NCBI GenBank assembly: GCA_050948785.1
Contig: JBMNEM010000002.1
Location: 310,001-374,000, forward strand
Length of the DNA: 64,000 bases
DNA from: JAAZMI01 sp050948785
GTDB lineage: Bacteria > Bacillota > Dethiobacteria > DTU022 > UBA8154
Reading direction: 5' to 3'
The translations under genes and the position numbers were made by a program. This document shows positions 8,700 to 16,998 of this stretch, in pieces. Below the pieces are notes generated by a model. The model did no database searches. It was not told the origin of the DNA and worked only from the letters and a program-made list of their open reading frames with translations. How positions within the stretch are numbered: position 1 is the first letter of the stretch; each line of letters starts with the position of its first letter.

Positions 8700-10067
8700 G
8701 TGGTCCAAAAAAGGGAAAACTCTTTAGCCACTATTATCCTTTTATTTGCTTTACTTCTCTTTGTTTTTATCTTTCAGTTGCTCCTGCAGGGGCGGGGTGC
8801 AGGGGAAAAAACCTCCGAAATTCCTGAGGGAGGCGACCTGGCAGTAATCGGCGGAACAACGGCTGCTCTTCTGACGGCTTGGGAAGCCGCCGCAAACGGC
8901 GCACAGGTTTTTCTTTTTCCAAATGGACAGGCTTTGGGCGAAGACAGTGTTTGGCTTGTTGAGTCCGGGCTGGCGGCAGTATCAACACCTCCCCAGCAGG
9001 AACGGGGAATAGAGTTTACACCGGAGATGCTTACTGCATACCTTAGAGAATATGGGGGCGGGATCAATGATCCGCTTTTATTGATTTCTTTCCGCTCTGC
9101 CGCGTCGGATTTATTTCAGAGGGCGGCGGAACTCGGCGGAGTTTCTTTTACTCTCCTTCCCCAGCCGGAACAAAGGCCTTATCTGCATTATAGTCCGGAA
9201 CCCCGGGCCGGGTTGTTATTTAAAGAACATCTTTGGGAAAAGGTTGAAAACGCCGGGGTGGTGATCAGGGAGGAGAAGATCAAAGAGATTGCATTGGCGC
9301 CGGCAGGGCAGGTGGAAGCACTTCTGCTGGAAGATTCTGACGGGGAAACCACTCCTTTCTATGTGCAGGCTGTAGTCCTGGCCGATGGCGGCTATAGCGG
9401 CGATGTTCATTATTGGCACGATTATCTGCCCCGGGGAAATCTCCTGAACCTGCGTCCAGACCAGCAGGGCCAAGGGCTCCGCCGGGCGGAAGATTTGGGC
9501 CTGGATCGGGTGCAGATGGGTTTTCTGGAAACGAGGCTATTGTTGTCTTCTCCCGTGAACGGGCAAATTGCTTTTTTACCGCCGGATCCCTGGCGGGAAG
9601 CCTATTATTTTAACCGTAAGGGCCAGGTTTTGAGCGGGAAGGAGACTTCTTTTCCAGAAATAGTCAACTTTATTCTTCATTCCCCTGCGGATGGTGCCTT
9701 TATCCTGGCTCCCGGTGAACGCGCCGCCGCTTTTAGTTCCTGCTTCCGGGAGTTTGCCACTTGGGAAGATTTGGAACGAAGCGGCTTGGTGGTTGGTGAA
9801 TCTCTCTTTTCCGGTTGGCGTCTGCCTGGACCACCTTATGATGTGGCCACGCTGAAAGTCGGAGTGGCTTATACGTTGGGGGGGCTTTCCGTGACACCCC
9901 GGGGAGAGGTGAAGCAGGAAGGAGAAGTGGTCAAAGGCCTTTATGCTGCCGGTGAAATTGTGGGCGGGCTCCACGGAGAAGCGCTGTTGCCCGGCATGGC
10001 CCTGAGTGAAACTCTTTTTACCTCCGGGGTGGCCGGCAGGTGCGCTGCGGAGTACGCCGGGCGCTGA
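8700..10067 (+). CDS. Membrane-anchored FAD-dependent oxidoreductase (FAD-binding 2 type)
   Basis: The ~455-residue protein has one hydrophobic N-terminal helix (about residues 10-28) and then a fumarate-reductase-like FAD fold. The dinucleotide motif is degenerate: VIGGTTAALLTAWEAA in place of the usual GxGxxG. The C-terminal FAD motif GLYAAGEIVGGLHG is well kept. The following block reads ALLPGMALSE; in fumarate reductases and related enzymes an arginine is expected there (RLPGNSL), so the substrate site seems altered. FAD binding is likely; the substrate is unknown. The start is uncertain: GTG at 8700 has AGGGGA nine bases upstream, while GTG at 8667 lacks a ribosome-binding site. It could be exported to face the cell envelope. 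Confidence 0.7.
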   Translation: MVQKRENSLATIILLFALLLFVFIFQLLLQGRGAGEKTSEIPEGGDLAVIGGTTAALLTAWEAAANGAQVFLFPNGQALGEDSVWLVESGLAAVSTPPQQERGIEFTPEMLTAYLREYGGGINDPLLLISFRSAASDLFQRAAELGGVSFTLLPQPEQRPYLHYSPEPRAGLLFKEHLWEKVENAGVVIREEKIKEIALAPAGQVEALLLEDSDGETTPFYVQAVVLADGGYSGDVHYWHDYLPRGNLLNLRPDQQGQGLRRAEDLGLDRVQMGFLETRLLLSSPVNGQIAFLPPDPWREAYYFNRKGQVLSGKETSFPEIVNFILHSPADGAFILAPGERAAAFSSCFREFATWEDLERSGLVVGESLFSGWRLPGPPYDVATLKVGVAYTLGGLSVTPRGEVKQEGEVVKGLYAAGEIVGGLHGEALLPGMALSETLFTSGVAGRCAAEYAGR

Positions 10068-10125
10068 TATTTCGGGTGAAGTGTAGACAAAGAGTGGAAG
10101 TGGAGAATGAAGAGGAGGGAAAGGT

Positions 10126-11622
10126 TTGGGAACAAAAAGAAAAGTTGGCATTACCGATACGACGTTGCGGGATGCACATCAATCGCTGCTGGCGACGCGC
10201 ATGCGCATAGAAGAGATGCTGCCCATCGCCGGAGAAATCGACCGGGTGGGCTATCATTCCCTGGAGGTTTGGGGCGGAGCTACTTTTGATTCCTGCCTGC
10301 GCTTCCTCGAGGAGGATCCCTGGGAGAGGCTGCGCCTTCTGCGGGAACATTTACCCCAATCCAAACTACAGATGCTTCTGCGCGGGCAAAACCTGGTCGG
10401 TTACCGCCATTATGCCGATGATGTGGTGGAGGCCTTTGTGCAGTGTGCTGTCAAAAACGGTATCGATATCATCCGGATATTCGATGCCCTCAACGATATA
10501 CGTAACATGGAAGTAGCAATAAAAGCGGCAAAAAAAGCGGGGGCTCACGTGCAGGCGACGATCAGCTATACGATTAGCCCTCTGCACAATAACGATCACT
10601 TTGTGGAGTTGGCCGTTGAGCTGGAGAAAAAGGGTGCCGATTCTCTCTGCATCAAGGACATGGCCGGTCTTCTGGCCCCTTATGATGCCTATGATCTGGT
10701 AACCAAATTTAAGAAAAAATTAAAGATTCCCGTGCAGCTGCATTGCCATTTTACCAGCGGGATGGCCGCCATGGCCTACCTGAAAGGTATTGAAGCCGGC
10801 TGCGATGTTGTGGACACAGCCATCTCCACCCTTTCCCTGGGTCCTTCCCAGCCGGCGACTGACAGCCTGGTTGCTGCTCTTCGGGGAACACCCTATGACA
10901 CGGAGCTGGATCCGGAACGCATTGCCCGGATTGGTGCCTATTTTAAAAAAGTGCGGGCTAACTATGATCTTCCGGCGGAACTGGTGATGGGCGTGGATAC
11001 AGCGGTGCTCAGTTATCAGATCCCCGGAGGGATGATCTCCAACCTGACCTCCCAACTGGCTGCGCAGAATGCTCTGCACCTGCTGGATGAGGTTTTGCAG
11101 GAGGTGCCCCGTGTCAGGGCGGAGCTGGGTTATCCGCCGCTGGTTACGCCTTCCAGCCAGATTGTCGGGACGCAGGCGGTGATGAACGTGCTCACCGGTG
11201 AACGCTACAAGGTTGTCCTCAAGGAAGTCAAGAACTACCTGAAAGGTCTCTATGGCAAACCTCCCGGGGAAATGGATCCGGACCTGCTTAAAAAAGTACT
11301 TCCGGAGGAAGAACCTTTCCAGGGCCGGCCGGCAGACCTGCTCGAGCCGCAGCTGGAAAAAACCAGGGAGGAGATGAAAAACAGCCTGCAGAGTGAGGAA
11401 GATCTCCTGTCCTACATTCTTTTTCCGCCGGTAGCCATGGCTTTCTTTCAAAAACGGGCCCAGCGGAACCCGGCCTCCGGTTCAGCGGGAGGCTCCATGG
11501 CCAATCCTTTAAAAAATAAAAATGCATCTTTGCGGCTGGATAAACTATATACTGTCGATGAAAACCTTCTTTACCAGGAAGACATAGGTGCCCAAAAATA
11601 TTTTACGTATCCATGTGCCTGA
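10126..11622 (+). CDS. oadA: Oxaloacetate decarboxylase alpha / pyruvate carboxylase B-type carboxyltransferase, no biotin domain
   Basis: The 498-residue protein has the carboxyltransferase TIM barrel of OadA and PycB: DTTLRDAHQSL at the start of the barrel, SLCIKDMAGLL with the likely carbamylated lysine, and HCHFTSG with metal-binding histidines. These enzymes move a carboxyl group between biotin and pyruvate or oxaloacetate. The C-terminal biotinyl domain with its AMKM motif is missing; the protein ends shortly after residue 490. A separate biotin carrier would be needed, and none is encoded in the window. TTG at 10126 has GAGGAGGGA upstream. Pyruvate carboxylase and OadA roles cannot be separated from sequence alone. 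Confidence 0.8.
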   Translation: MGTKRKVGITDTTLRDAHQSLLATRMRIEEMLPIAGEIDRVGYHSLEVWGGATFDSCLRFLEEDPWERLRLLREHLPQSKLQMLLRGQNLVGYRHYADDVVEAFVQCAVKNGIDIIRIFDALNDIRNMEVAIKAAKKAGAHVQATISYTISPLHNNDHFVELAVELEKKGADSLCIKDMAGLLAPYDAYDLVTKFKKKLKIPVQLHCHFTSGMAAMAYLKGIEAGCDVVDTAISTLSLGPSQPATDSLVAALRGTPYDTELDPERIARIGAYFKKVRANYDLPAELVMGVDTAVLSYQIPGGMISNLTSQLAAQNALHLLDEVLQEVPRVRAELGYPPLVTPSSQIVGTQAVMNVLTGERYKVVLKEVKNYLKGLYGKPPGEMDPDLLKKVLPEEEPFQGRPADLLEPQLEKTREEMKNSLQSEEDLLSYILFPPVAMAFFQKRAQRNPASGSAGGSMANPLKNKNASLRLDKLYTVDENLLYQEDIGAQKYFTYPCA

Positions 11623-11715
11623 AACCCGGGTAACTCCCGGCAGGATTTTAAAGCACCGGGAGAGGATGATCACAGTGTCCCCGGGTGCAGTTCAAGTGGT
11701 TGGTGGTTTTGGCGG

Positions 11716-11744
11716 TTGACAAATAAATAGTCTGCATATATAAT
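11716..11744 (+). promoter_or_regulatory. Sigma-A type promoter of the ilv-leu operon
   Basis: TTGACA at 11716-11721 and TATAAT at 11739-11744 are separated by exactly 17 bases, a perfect consensus. Transcription would begin near 11752, just upstream of the T-box stem I. Confidence 0.85.
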
Positions 11745-11767
11745 AAAAAACAATAATTTTCCGGAAA

Positions 11768-12028
11768 GCAATGATAGGGATATAAGGAAACAACTTTCTT
11801 CTGCAGAGAGCCGGCGGTGCTGGTGAAAGCCGGTGGGGAAGCTGTTCTCCCGGTCACCCTGGAGTGCCTCCCCGAAGGCAGAGGGAACTGCTGTGTAAGG
11901 GGGACGGCATCGAGCCGTTAAAACAATGTTGGAATAAAGGTGGCCTTTTTTTTGGAAAAAAAGGCAACAAGGGTGGTACCGCGGAGTAAGCTCCTTCGTC
12001 CCTTGCCAGAGGGTGAAGGGGCTTTTTT
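11768..12028 (+). promoter_or_regulatory. T-box riboswitch leader, probable Val (GTC) specifier
   Basis: T-boxes bind an uncharged tRNA and then let transcription continue. The hallmark T-box AGGGTGGTACCGCG is at 11970-11983. A Rho-independent terminator follows at 11989-12028: AGCTCCTTC pairs with GAAGGGGCT, then six T. Stem I begins near 11768: GCA pairs with TGC (11865-11867) and AGGG pairs with CCCT (11857-11860), with kink-turn-like ATGA and GGAG between the two helices. The apical part shows AGAGAGCCGG. The triplet GTC at 11853-11855, followed by A and the CCCT strand, sits where the specifier codon is expected, so the sensed tRNA is probably valyl. This suits the downstream branched-chain genes. 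Confidence 0.85.
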
Positions 12029-12114
12029 ATCTCAGATATTCGTGAAATGGAGAGCAAAAAAGAGGGGAGGTGCAAGTCTGGCTGTCCGGTTTGCCGGGAG
12101 CCAGACGAAATAGT

Positions 12115-12990
12115 ATGCAGGTTTATATTGATGGTCAGTTTTTACCCCGGGAGGAAGCCAAAATTTCTGTTTTTGATCACGGTTTTCTCTATGGTGACGG
12201 TGTTTTTGAAGGCACCAGAGCTTATAACGGGCGTGTTTTTAAACTAAAAGAGCATGTGGCGCGGCTTTATGAATCCGCCCACCATATTTTGCTCCAGATT
12301 CCTCTGATGGAAGAGGAGATGGTGGAGGCTACCCTGGAAACGATGCGCCGGAATAATTTGCGCGACGCTTATATCCGCACCGTGGTTTCCCGTGGCACGG
12401 GGGATCTGGGGTTGGACCCCAAAAAATGTTCCCGGGCCACAGTGGTCATTATTGCCGATAAGATCTCTCTTTTCCCCCCGGAATATTATGAGCAGGGCCT
12501 GAAAATCATGACGGCGACGACACGGCAGCGTTCCGCCAATATCCAGGAACCCCGGATCAAGTCACTCAATTACCTGAACAATATTCTGGTAAAAATAGAG
12601 GCGAGTCAGGCCGGAGCGATGGAGGCCGTTGTTTTAAATGACCAGGGTTATGTTGTCGAGGGTTCCGGTTCGAATATCTTTATTGTCAACAAAAAAGGTG
12701 AACTGCTGACCCCACCGTCCTACATGGGGATCCTGGAAGGCATTACACGCAATACGGTCATGGAGTTGGCCGGGCAGGAGGGCCTTGTTATCCGTGAGAT
12801 GCCTTTTACCCGTCATGATCTCTATATTGCGCGGGAATGTTTTTTGACGGGGACGGCCGCCGAGCTCATCCCGGTTGTCTCCGTAGACAGGCGGATCATC
12901 GGCAATGGGTCACCGGGCCCCGTAACCAAAAAACTTATGGACAAGTTTAATCAATATGCCCGGGATAACGGTACCCCGGTTTATCCCTAA
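12115..12990 (+). CDS. ilvE: Branched-chain amino acid aminotransferase
   Basis: IlvE is a fold-type IV PLP enzyme that makes Val, Leu and Ile from their keto acids. The 291-residue protein starts MQVYIDGQFLPREEAK, with FDHGFLYGDGVFEG next, as in clostridial and archaeal IlvE. The PLP lysine lies in RIKSLNYLNN and the phosphate-binding glycines in EGSGSNIF. I choose ATG 12115 because it matches the family's N-terminus; the frame stays open 15 codons further upstream to a GTG at 12070. It is the first gene after the T-box and opens the ilv-leu operon. Confidence 0.93.
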   Translation: MQVYIDGQFLPREEAKISVFDHGFLYGDGVFEGTRAYNGRVFKLKEHVARLYESAHHILLQIPLMEEEMVEATLETMRRNNLRDAYIRTVVSRGTGDLGLDPKKCSRATVVIIADKISLFPPEYYEQGLKIMTATTRQRSANIQEPRIKSLNYLNNILVKIEASQAGAMEAVVLNDQGYVVEGSGSNIFIVNKKGELLTPPSYMGILEGITRNTVMELAGQEGLVIREMPFTRHDLYIARECFLTGTAAELIPVVSVDRRIIGNGSPGPVTKKLMDKFNQYARDNGTPVYP

Positions 12991-13018
12991 AAGAGAGTAA
13001 AGGAGAGGAAAGAAGACA

Positions 13019-14704
13019 ATGCGCAGTGAAAAAGTAAAAAAAGGCCTGGAGAAGGCCCCCCATCGTTCTCTTTTTTACGCTATGGGTTATCATCCTGCAG
13101 AATTAGATAAACCACTGATCGGCGTGGTCAACTCCTACAATGAAATTATTCCCGGCCACGTGCATCTGGATAAAATTGCCCAGGCTGTCAAAGCTGGGGT
13201 TTATGCTGCCGGCGGCGTCCCGGTGGAATTTTCCACCATCGGGATCTGCGATGGCATTGCCATGGGGCATGTCGGGATGAAATATTCCCTGGCCAGCCGG
13301 GAACTGATCGCCGACTGTGTCGAAGCCATGGTGGAGGCACACGGTTTTGACGCTCTTGTTTTTATCCCCAATTGCGATAAGATTATTCCGGGCATGCTCA
13401 TGGCCGCAGCGCGCTTGGATCTGCCGGCCATCTTTATCAGCGGCGGCCCGATGCTGGCGGGAGAGTTTCAAGGCCGTTCCGTGGATCTCAGCAGTGTTTT
13501 TGAAGCCGTGGGCGCCGTCAAAGCCGGGCGCCTTTCAGCAGAGGAGCTGAGCGCTCTCGAGCTGGCGGCCTGTCCGGGATGTGGCTCCTGTGCGGGGATG
13601 TTTACGGCTAATTCCATGAATTGCATCACAGAGGCCCTGGGCATGGCCCTGCCCGGCAACGGCACCGTTCCCGCGGTTATGGCCCGGCGGCTGCGCATGG
13701 CCAAGGAAGCGGGGATGAAGATCCTGGAGCTGTGGAAAAAAGATCTGCGGCCGACCCAAATCATGACCGCGGCAGCCTTCCGTAACGCGCTGGCGGTGGA
13801 CATGGCTTTGGGATGCTCGACGAATACGGTCCTGCACCTGCCGGCCATTGCCCATGAGTTGGGTATCAGCTGGGATCTGGAGGAGATCAATAACATCAGC
13901 CGGCGGACTCCCCAGCTCTGCTCCCTGAGCCCCGGCGGCAGCTACCATATAGAGGATCTGGATCGGGCCGGCGGTATCCAGGCGGTCATGAAAGAACTGA
14001 GTAAAAAAGATTTTGTGGATGCGGAGCTGATCACTGTTACAGCCTTGACAGTCGGCGCTAACTTCCAGCATACGCCGGAGCCTGACGGCAAAGCCATCCA
14101 CTCGTTGGAAGAACCTTATTTTGCAGAAGGAGGCCTTGCTGTCCTTTTCGGCAACCTGGCCCCTGAGGGTGCTGTTGTCAAACAGGGCGCTGTCGCCCCG
14201 GAGATGCAGCACCGGACTCTCAGGGCGCGGGTTTTTGATGACGAGGAGGCGGCGGTAGAGGCTGTCCTGGAAGGGAAAATCGTGGCCGGAGATGTCGTGG
14301 TCATTCGTTTTGAAGGCCCCAAAGGCGGTCCGGGCATGCGGGAAATGTTGGCCCCCACGGCCGCTGTAGCCGGTATGGGGCTGGACAAAGAAGTGGCCCT
14401 GATTACTGACGGCCGTTTTTCGGGCGCCACCAGAGGCGCTTCCATCGGGCATATTTCACCGGAAGCGGCCGATAAAGGCCCCATCGCCCTCGTCCGGGAG
14501 GGAGATAAGATTGAAATAGATATCCCGGGGAAACGACTGGAACTGCTCATTTCTCCGGAGGAATGGTCCAAACGTGAAGAGGACTTACACCTGCCCGCTC
14601 CGAAAATTCAAAAAGGATATTTGCAGCGTTATGCGGCACAGGTCAGTTCCGCGCAGAAAGGGGCTATCCTGGAGTTGCCGGCAAAGGAGAGGAGAAAAAA
14701 ATGA
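13019..14704 (+). CDS. ilvD: Dihydroxy-acid dehydratase
   Basis: IlvD removes water from dihydroxy acids in the third step of Val and Ile synthesis. The 561-residue protein has the iron-sulfur ligands in NCDKI and CPGCGSCAGMFTANSMN, and the Mg-binding KGGPGMREM and TDGRFSG blocks. AAAGGAGAGG stands upstream of ATG 13019. It lies 28 bases after ilvE and its stop overlaps the ilvB start (ATGA), so translation is probably coupled. Confidence 0.97.
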   Translation: MRSEKVKKGLEKAPHRSLFYAMGYHPAELDKPLIGVVNSYNEIIPGHVHLDKIAQAVKAGVYAAGGVPVEFSTIGICDGIAMGHVGMKYSLASRELIADCVEAMVEAHGFDALVFIPNCDKIIPGMLMAAARLDLPAIFISGGPMLAGEFQGRSVDLSSVFEAVGAVKAGRLSAEELSALELAACPGCGSCAGMFTANSMNCITEALGMALPGNGTVPAVMARRLRMAKEAGMKILELWKKDLRPTQIMTAAAFRNALAVDMALGCSTNTVLHLPAIAHELGISWDLEEINNISRRTPQLCSLSPGGSYHIEDLDRAGGIQAVMKELSKKDFVDAELITVTALTVGANFQHTPEPDGKAIHSLEEPYFAEGGLAVLFGNLAPEGAVVKQGAVAPEMQHRTLRARVFDDEEAAVEAVLEGKIVAGDVVVIRFEGPKGGPGMREMLAPTAAVAGMGLDKEVALITDGRFSGATRGASIGHISPEAADKGPIALVREGDKIEIDIPGKRLELLISPEEWSKREEDLHLPAPKIQKGYLQRYAAQVSSAQKGAILELPAKERRKK

Positions 14705-16380
14705 GGTTAACGGGTGCGCAGATGGTCCTGGCCTGTCTGGAAGCGGAAAACGTGGATGTTGTCTTTGGTTTTCCGGGCGGTGCCGTTTTAACCCTTTATG
14801 ATGAGCTCTTTAAAAAAGGATTAAAGCATATCTTAACCCGTCATGAACAGGGAGCGATCCATGCAGCCGACGGTTACGCCCGGGCGACCGGAAAACCGGG
14901 TGTGGTCATTGCCACCTCCGGCCCCGGAGCCACCAACCTGGTTACAGGCATAGCCACGGCTTACATGGATTCAATCCCCCTAATCGCCATCACCGGACAG
15001 GTGGCTACACCATTTATCGGTACCGATGCCTTTCAGGAGGCCGATATTACGGGTATTACCCTACCCATTACCAAGCATAATTACCTGGTGAAAGATATCA
15101 ACGAGTTTCCCCGTGTTCTGAAAGAGGCCTTTCACTTGGCCAGTACCGGGCGCCAGGGGCCGGTGCTTCTGGACCTGCCCAAGGACCTGCAGGTCGAGGA
15201 AGGGGAATTTGATTACCCGCAGGAGGTGGAGATTTATTCTTACAAACCCACCTACGAGGGACATTCCGGGCAGGTTGTCCGGGCAGCAGCTGCGATTAAA
15301 AAAGCCCGGCAGCCCGTGCTTTATGCCGGCGGGGGCGTGATCAGCTCCGGTGCACACGCCGAACTGCTGGAGCTTTCCCAAAAGGGTGCGATTCCCGTAA
15401 CTACAACCCTGACGGGCTTAGGAGGCGTCCCCTCCGATTATGAACTTTTTATGGGCATGCTGGGCATGCATGGCACTTACGCCGCCAATAATGCCGTCCA
15501 TCATGCCGATTTGCTCATTGCTGTCGGGGCGCGCTTTGACGATCGGGTTACGGGAAAAATCGATACATTTGCTCCCGATGCCCGGATCATTCATATTGAC
15601 ATTGACCCGGCGGAGATCGGCAAAAATGTGGTGGCCGCTATCCCCATTGTCGGTGATGTAAAGCTTGTTTTAAGAGAAATACTCCGGCGCCTGCAGCCCG
15701 GTGACACACAGGAGTGGTGTGACCGGGTGCTCCGCTGGAAAGCGGGCTACCCTTTGTACTACCGGCAGGAGGAAGACAACTGCCTCAAACCGCAGTTTGT
15801 CATCGAAGAACTTTACCGCCTGACCGGGGGAGAGGCTATCATCACCACGGATGTGGGCCAGCACCAGATGTGGGCCGCCCAGTATTACCGTGCCCGTGAA
15901 CCGCGTACTTTTATCTCTTCCGGGGGCCTGGGGACAATGGGTTTCGGCTTCCCGGCAGCGATAGGGGCACAGGTCGCCTTTCCCGATAAAACAGTGTTTT
16001 GTATCGCCGGGGACGGCAGTTTCCAGATGAACTCCCAGGAACTGGCCACGGCAGTCTATTATAATCTGCCCGTGAAAGTAGCGATTATCAATAACCGCTA
16101 CCTAGGAATGGTCCGTCAATGGCAGGAATTTTTCTACGAAAGCCGTTATTCCCAAAGCAGCCTGGACGGCAGCCCTGATTTTGTCCGGCTGGCGGAAGCC
16201 TATGGGGCCCGCGGTTTCCGGGCCACAGCTGTAGATGAAGTGGCCCCGGCGATTAAAGCCGCTCTCGAGACCCCCGGGCCGGTAGTGATTGATTTTCACG
16301 TTGATCCTGAGGAAAATGTCCTGCCGATGGTCGTGCCCAATACCTCTATCGTGGAAATGATCGGAGGTCAGGAAAAATGA
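14701..16380 (+). CDS. ilvB: Acetolactate synthase, large (catalytic) subunit
   Basis: IlvB is a thiamine-diphosphate enzyme that condenses two pyruvates, or pyruvate with 2-oxobutyrate. The 559-residue protein shows the catalytic glutamate in TRHEQGAIHAADGYAR, the FAD-binding middle domain, and the ThDP motif GDGSFQMNSQE followed by AIINNRYLGMVRQWQ. Length is typical. Overlaps of four bases with ilvD and with ilvN show a tightly packed operon. Confidence 0.97.
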   Translation: MRLTGAQMVLACLEAENVDVVFGFPGGAVLTLYDELFKKGLKHILTRHEQGAIHAADGYARATGKPGVVIATSGPGATNLVTGIATAYMDSIPLIAITGQVATPFIGTDAFQEADITGITLPITKHNYLVKDINEFPRVLKEAFHLASTGRQGPVLLDLPKDLQVEEGEFDYPQEVEIYSYKPTYEGHSGQVVRAAAAIKKARQPVLYAGGGVISSGAHAELLELSQKGAIPVTTTLTGLGGVPSDYELFMGMLGMHGTYAANNAVHHADLLIAVGARFDDRVTGKIDTFAPDARIIHIDIDPAEIGKNVVAAIPIVGDVKLVLREILRRLQPGDTQEWCDRVLRWKAGYPLYYRQEEDNCLKPQFVIEELYRLTGGEAIITTDVGQHQMWAAQYYRAREPRTFISSGGLGTMGFGFPAAIGAQVAFPDKTVFCIAGDGSFQMNSQELATAVYYNLPVKVAIINNRYLGMVRQWQEFFYESRYSQSSLDGSPDFVRLAEAYGARGFRATAVDEVAPAIKAALETPGPVVIDFHVDPEENVLPMVVPNTSIVEMIGGQEK

Positions 16381-16877
16381 AAAGAATACTGGCCATCTTA
16401 GTCGAAGATCGTGCCGGCGTGCTGACCAGGGTTTCCGGGCTTTTCAGCCGCCGGGGTTATAATATTCAAAACATCGCAGTGGGACGCACGATGGAACCGG
16501 GTATCTCCCGTATGACCGTGACTGTGGATGCCGATCCCCTGACCGTGGAGCAAATTGTCAAACAGCTGAACAAGCTGGTGAACGTGATCAAGGTCAGTGA
16601 CCTGACCGATGAGCTCTCCGTCGGGCGGGAGCTGATACTGGTAAAAGTAAAGGCCGAACCGGGCCGGCGCAGTGAAATTCAACAGATGGCGGCCACCTTT
16701 CGCGCCAAAATCATCGACATCTCCCCGGATTCCATGATTATCGAAATCACGGGGGAAGAACAGAAACTGCAGGCCTTTCTGCTGATGATGCAGGAGTTCG
16801 GTATTAAAGAAATCGCCTCCACCGGCAAGATCTCCCTGCTGCGGGGAAGTAAAATTACCCGGGATATGCGTGGTTAA
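16377..16877 (+). CDS. ilvN: Acetolactate synthase, small (regulatory) subunit
   Basis: The 166-residue protein opens with an ACT domain (ILAILVEDRAGVLTRVSGLFSRRGYNI), the site where valine normally inhibits the holoenzyme, and has the usual C-terminal domain (ELILVKVKAEPGRRSEI and LQAFLLMMQEFGIKE). It overlaps ilvB by four bases. The ketol-acid reductoisomerase gene ilvC, which often follows, is not here; leuC comes next after a 121-base gap that holds a family-B repeat. Confidence 0.96.
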   Translation: MKRILAILVEDRAGVLTRVSGLFSRRGYNIQNIAVGRTMEPGISRMTVTVDADPLTVEQIVKQLNKLVNVIKVSDLTDELSVGRELILVKVKAEPGRRSEIQQMAATFRAKIIDISPDSMIIEITGEEQKLQAFLLMMQEFGIKEIASTGKISLLRGSKITRDMRG

Positions 16878-16942
16878 GCGTTGTAATAATCTATACAAGG
16901 GGAAATTTTTATAGTAGAATGAATACTGTAGAGTCCAAGGGC

Positions 16943-16971
16943 CCAACCGCGGGGACGTACCTTGTGGCTGG
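16943..16971. repeat. Family-B palindromic repeat (ilvN-leuC gap)
   Basis: A 29-base imperfect palindrome with left arm CCAACCGC, centre GGGGACGTACCTT and right arm GTGGCTGG. It lies between ilvN and leuC in the operon. Near-identical copies occur at 46451-46479, 46496-46524, 48248-48274, 56878-56906 and 59658-59685. As RNA it would form a hairpin that could affect mRNA stability; that is inference. Confidence 0.85.
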
Positions 16972-16998
16972 TCTCTAAAGTTTAAAGGGGGAAGAAAC

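Noticed and set aside
12070..12114. Earlier GTG start for ilvE
   Set aside because: The added residues are not conserved and the purine-rich site lies directly against the GTG; the family N-terminus begins at ATG 12115.
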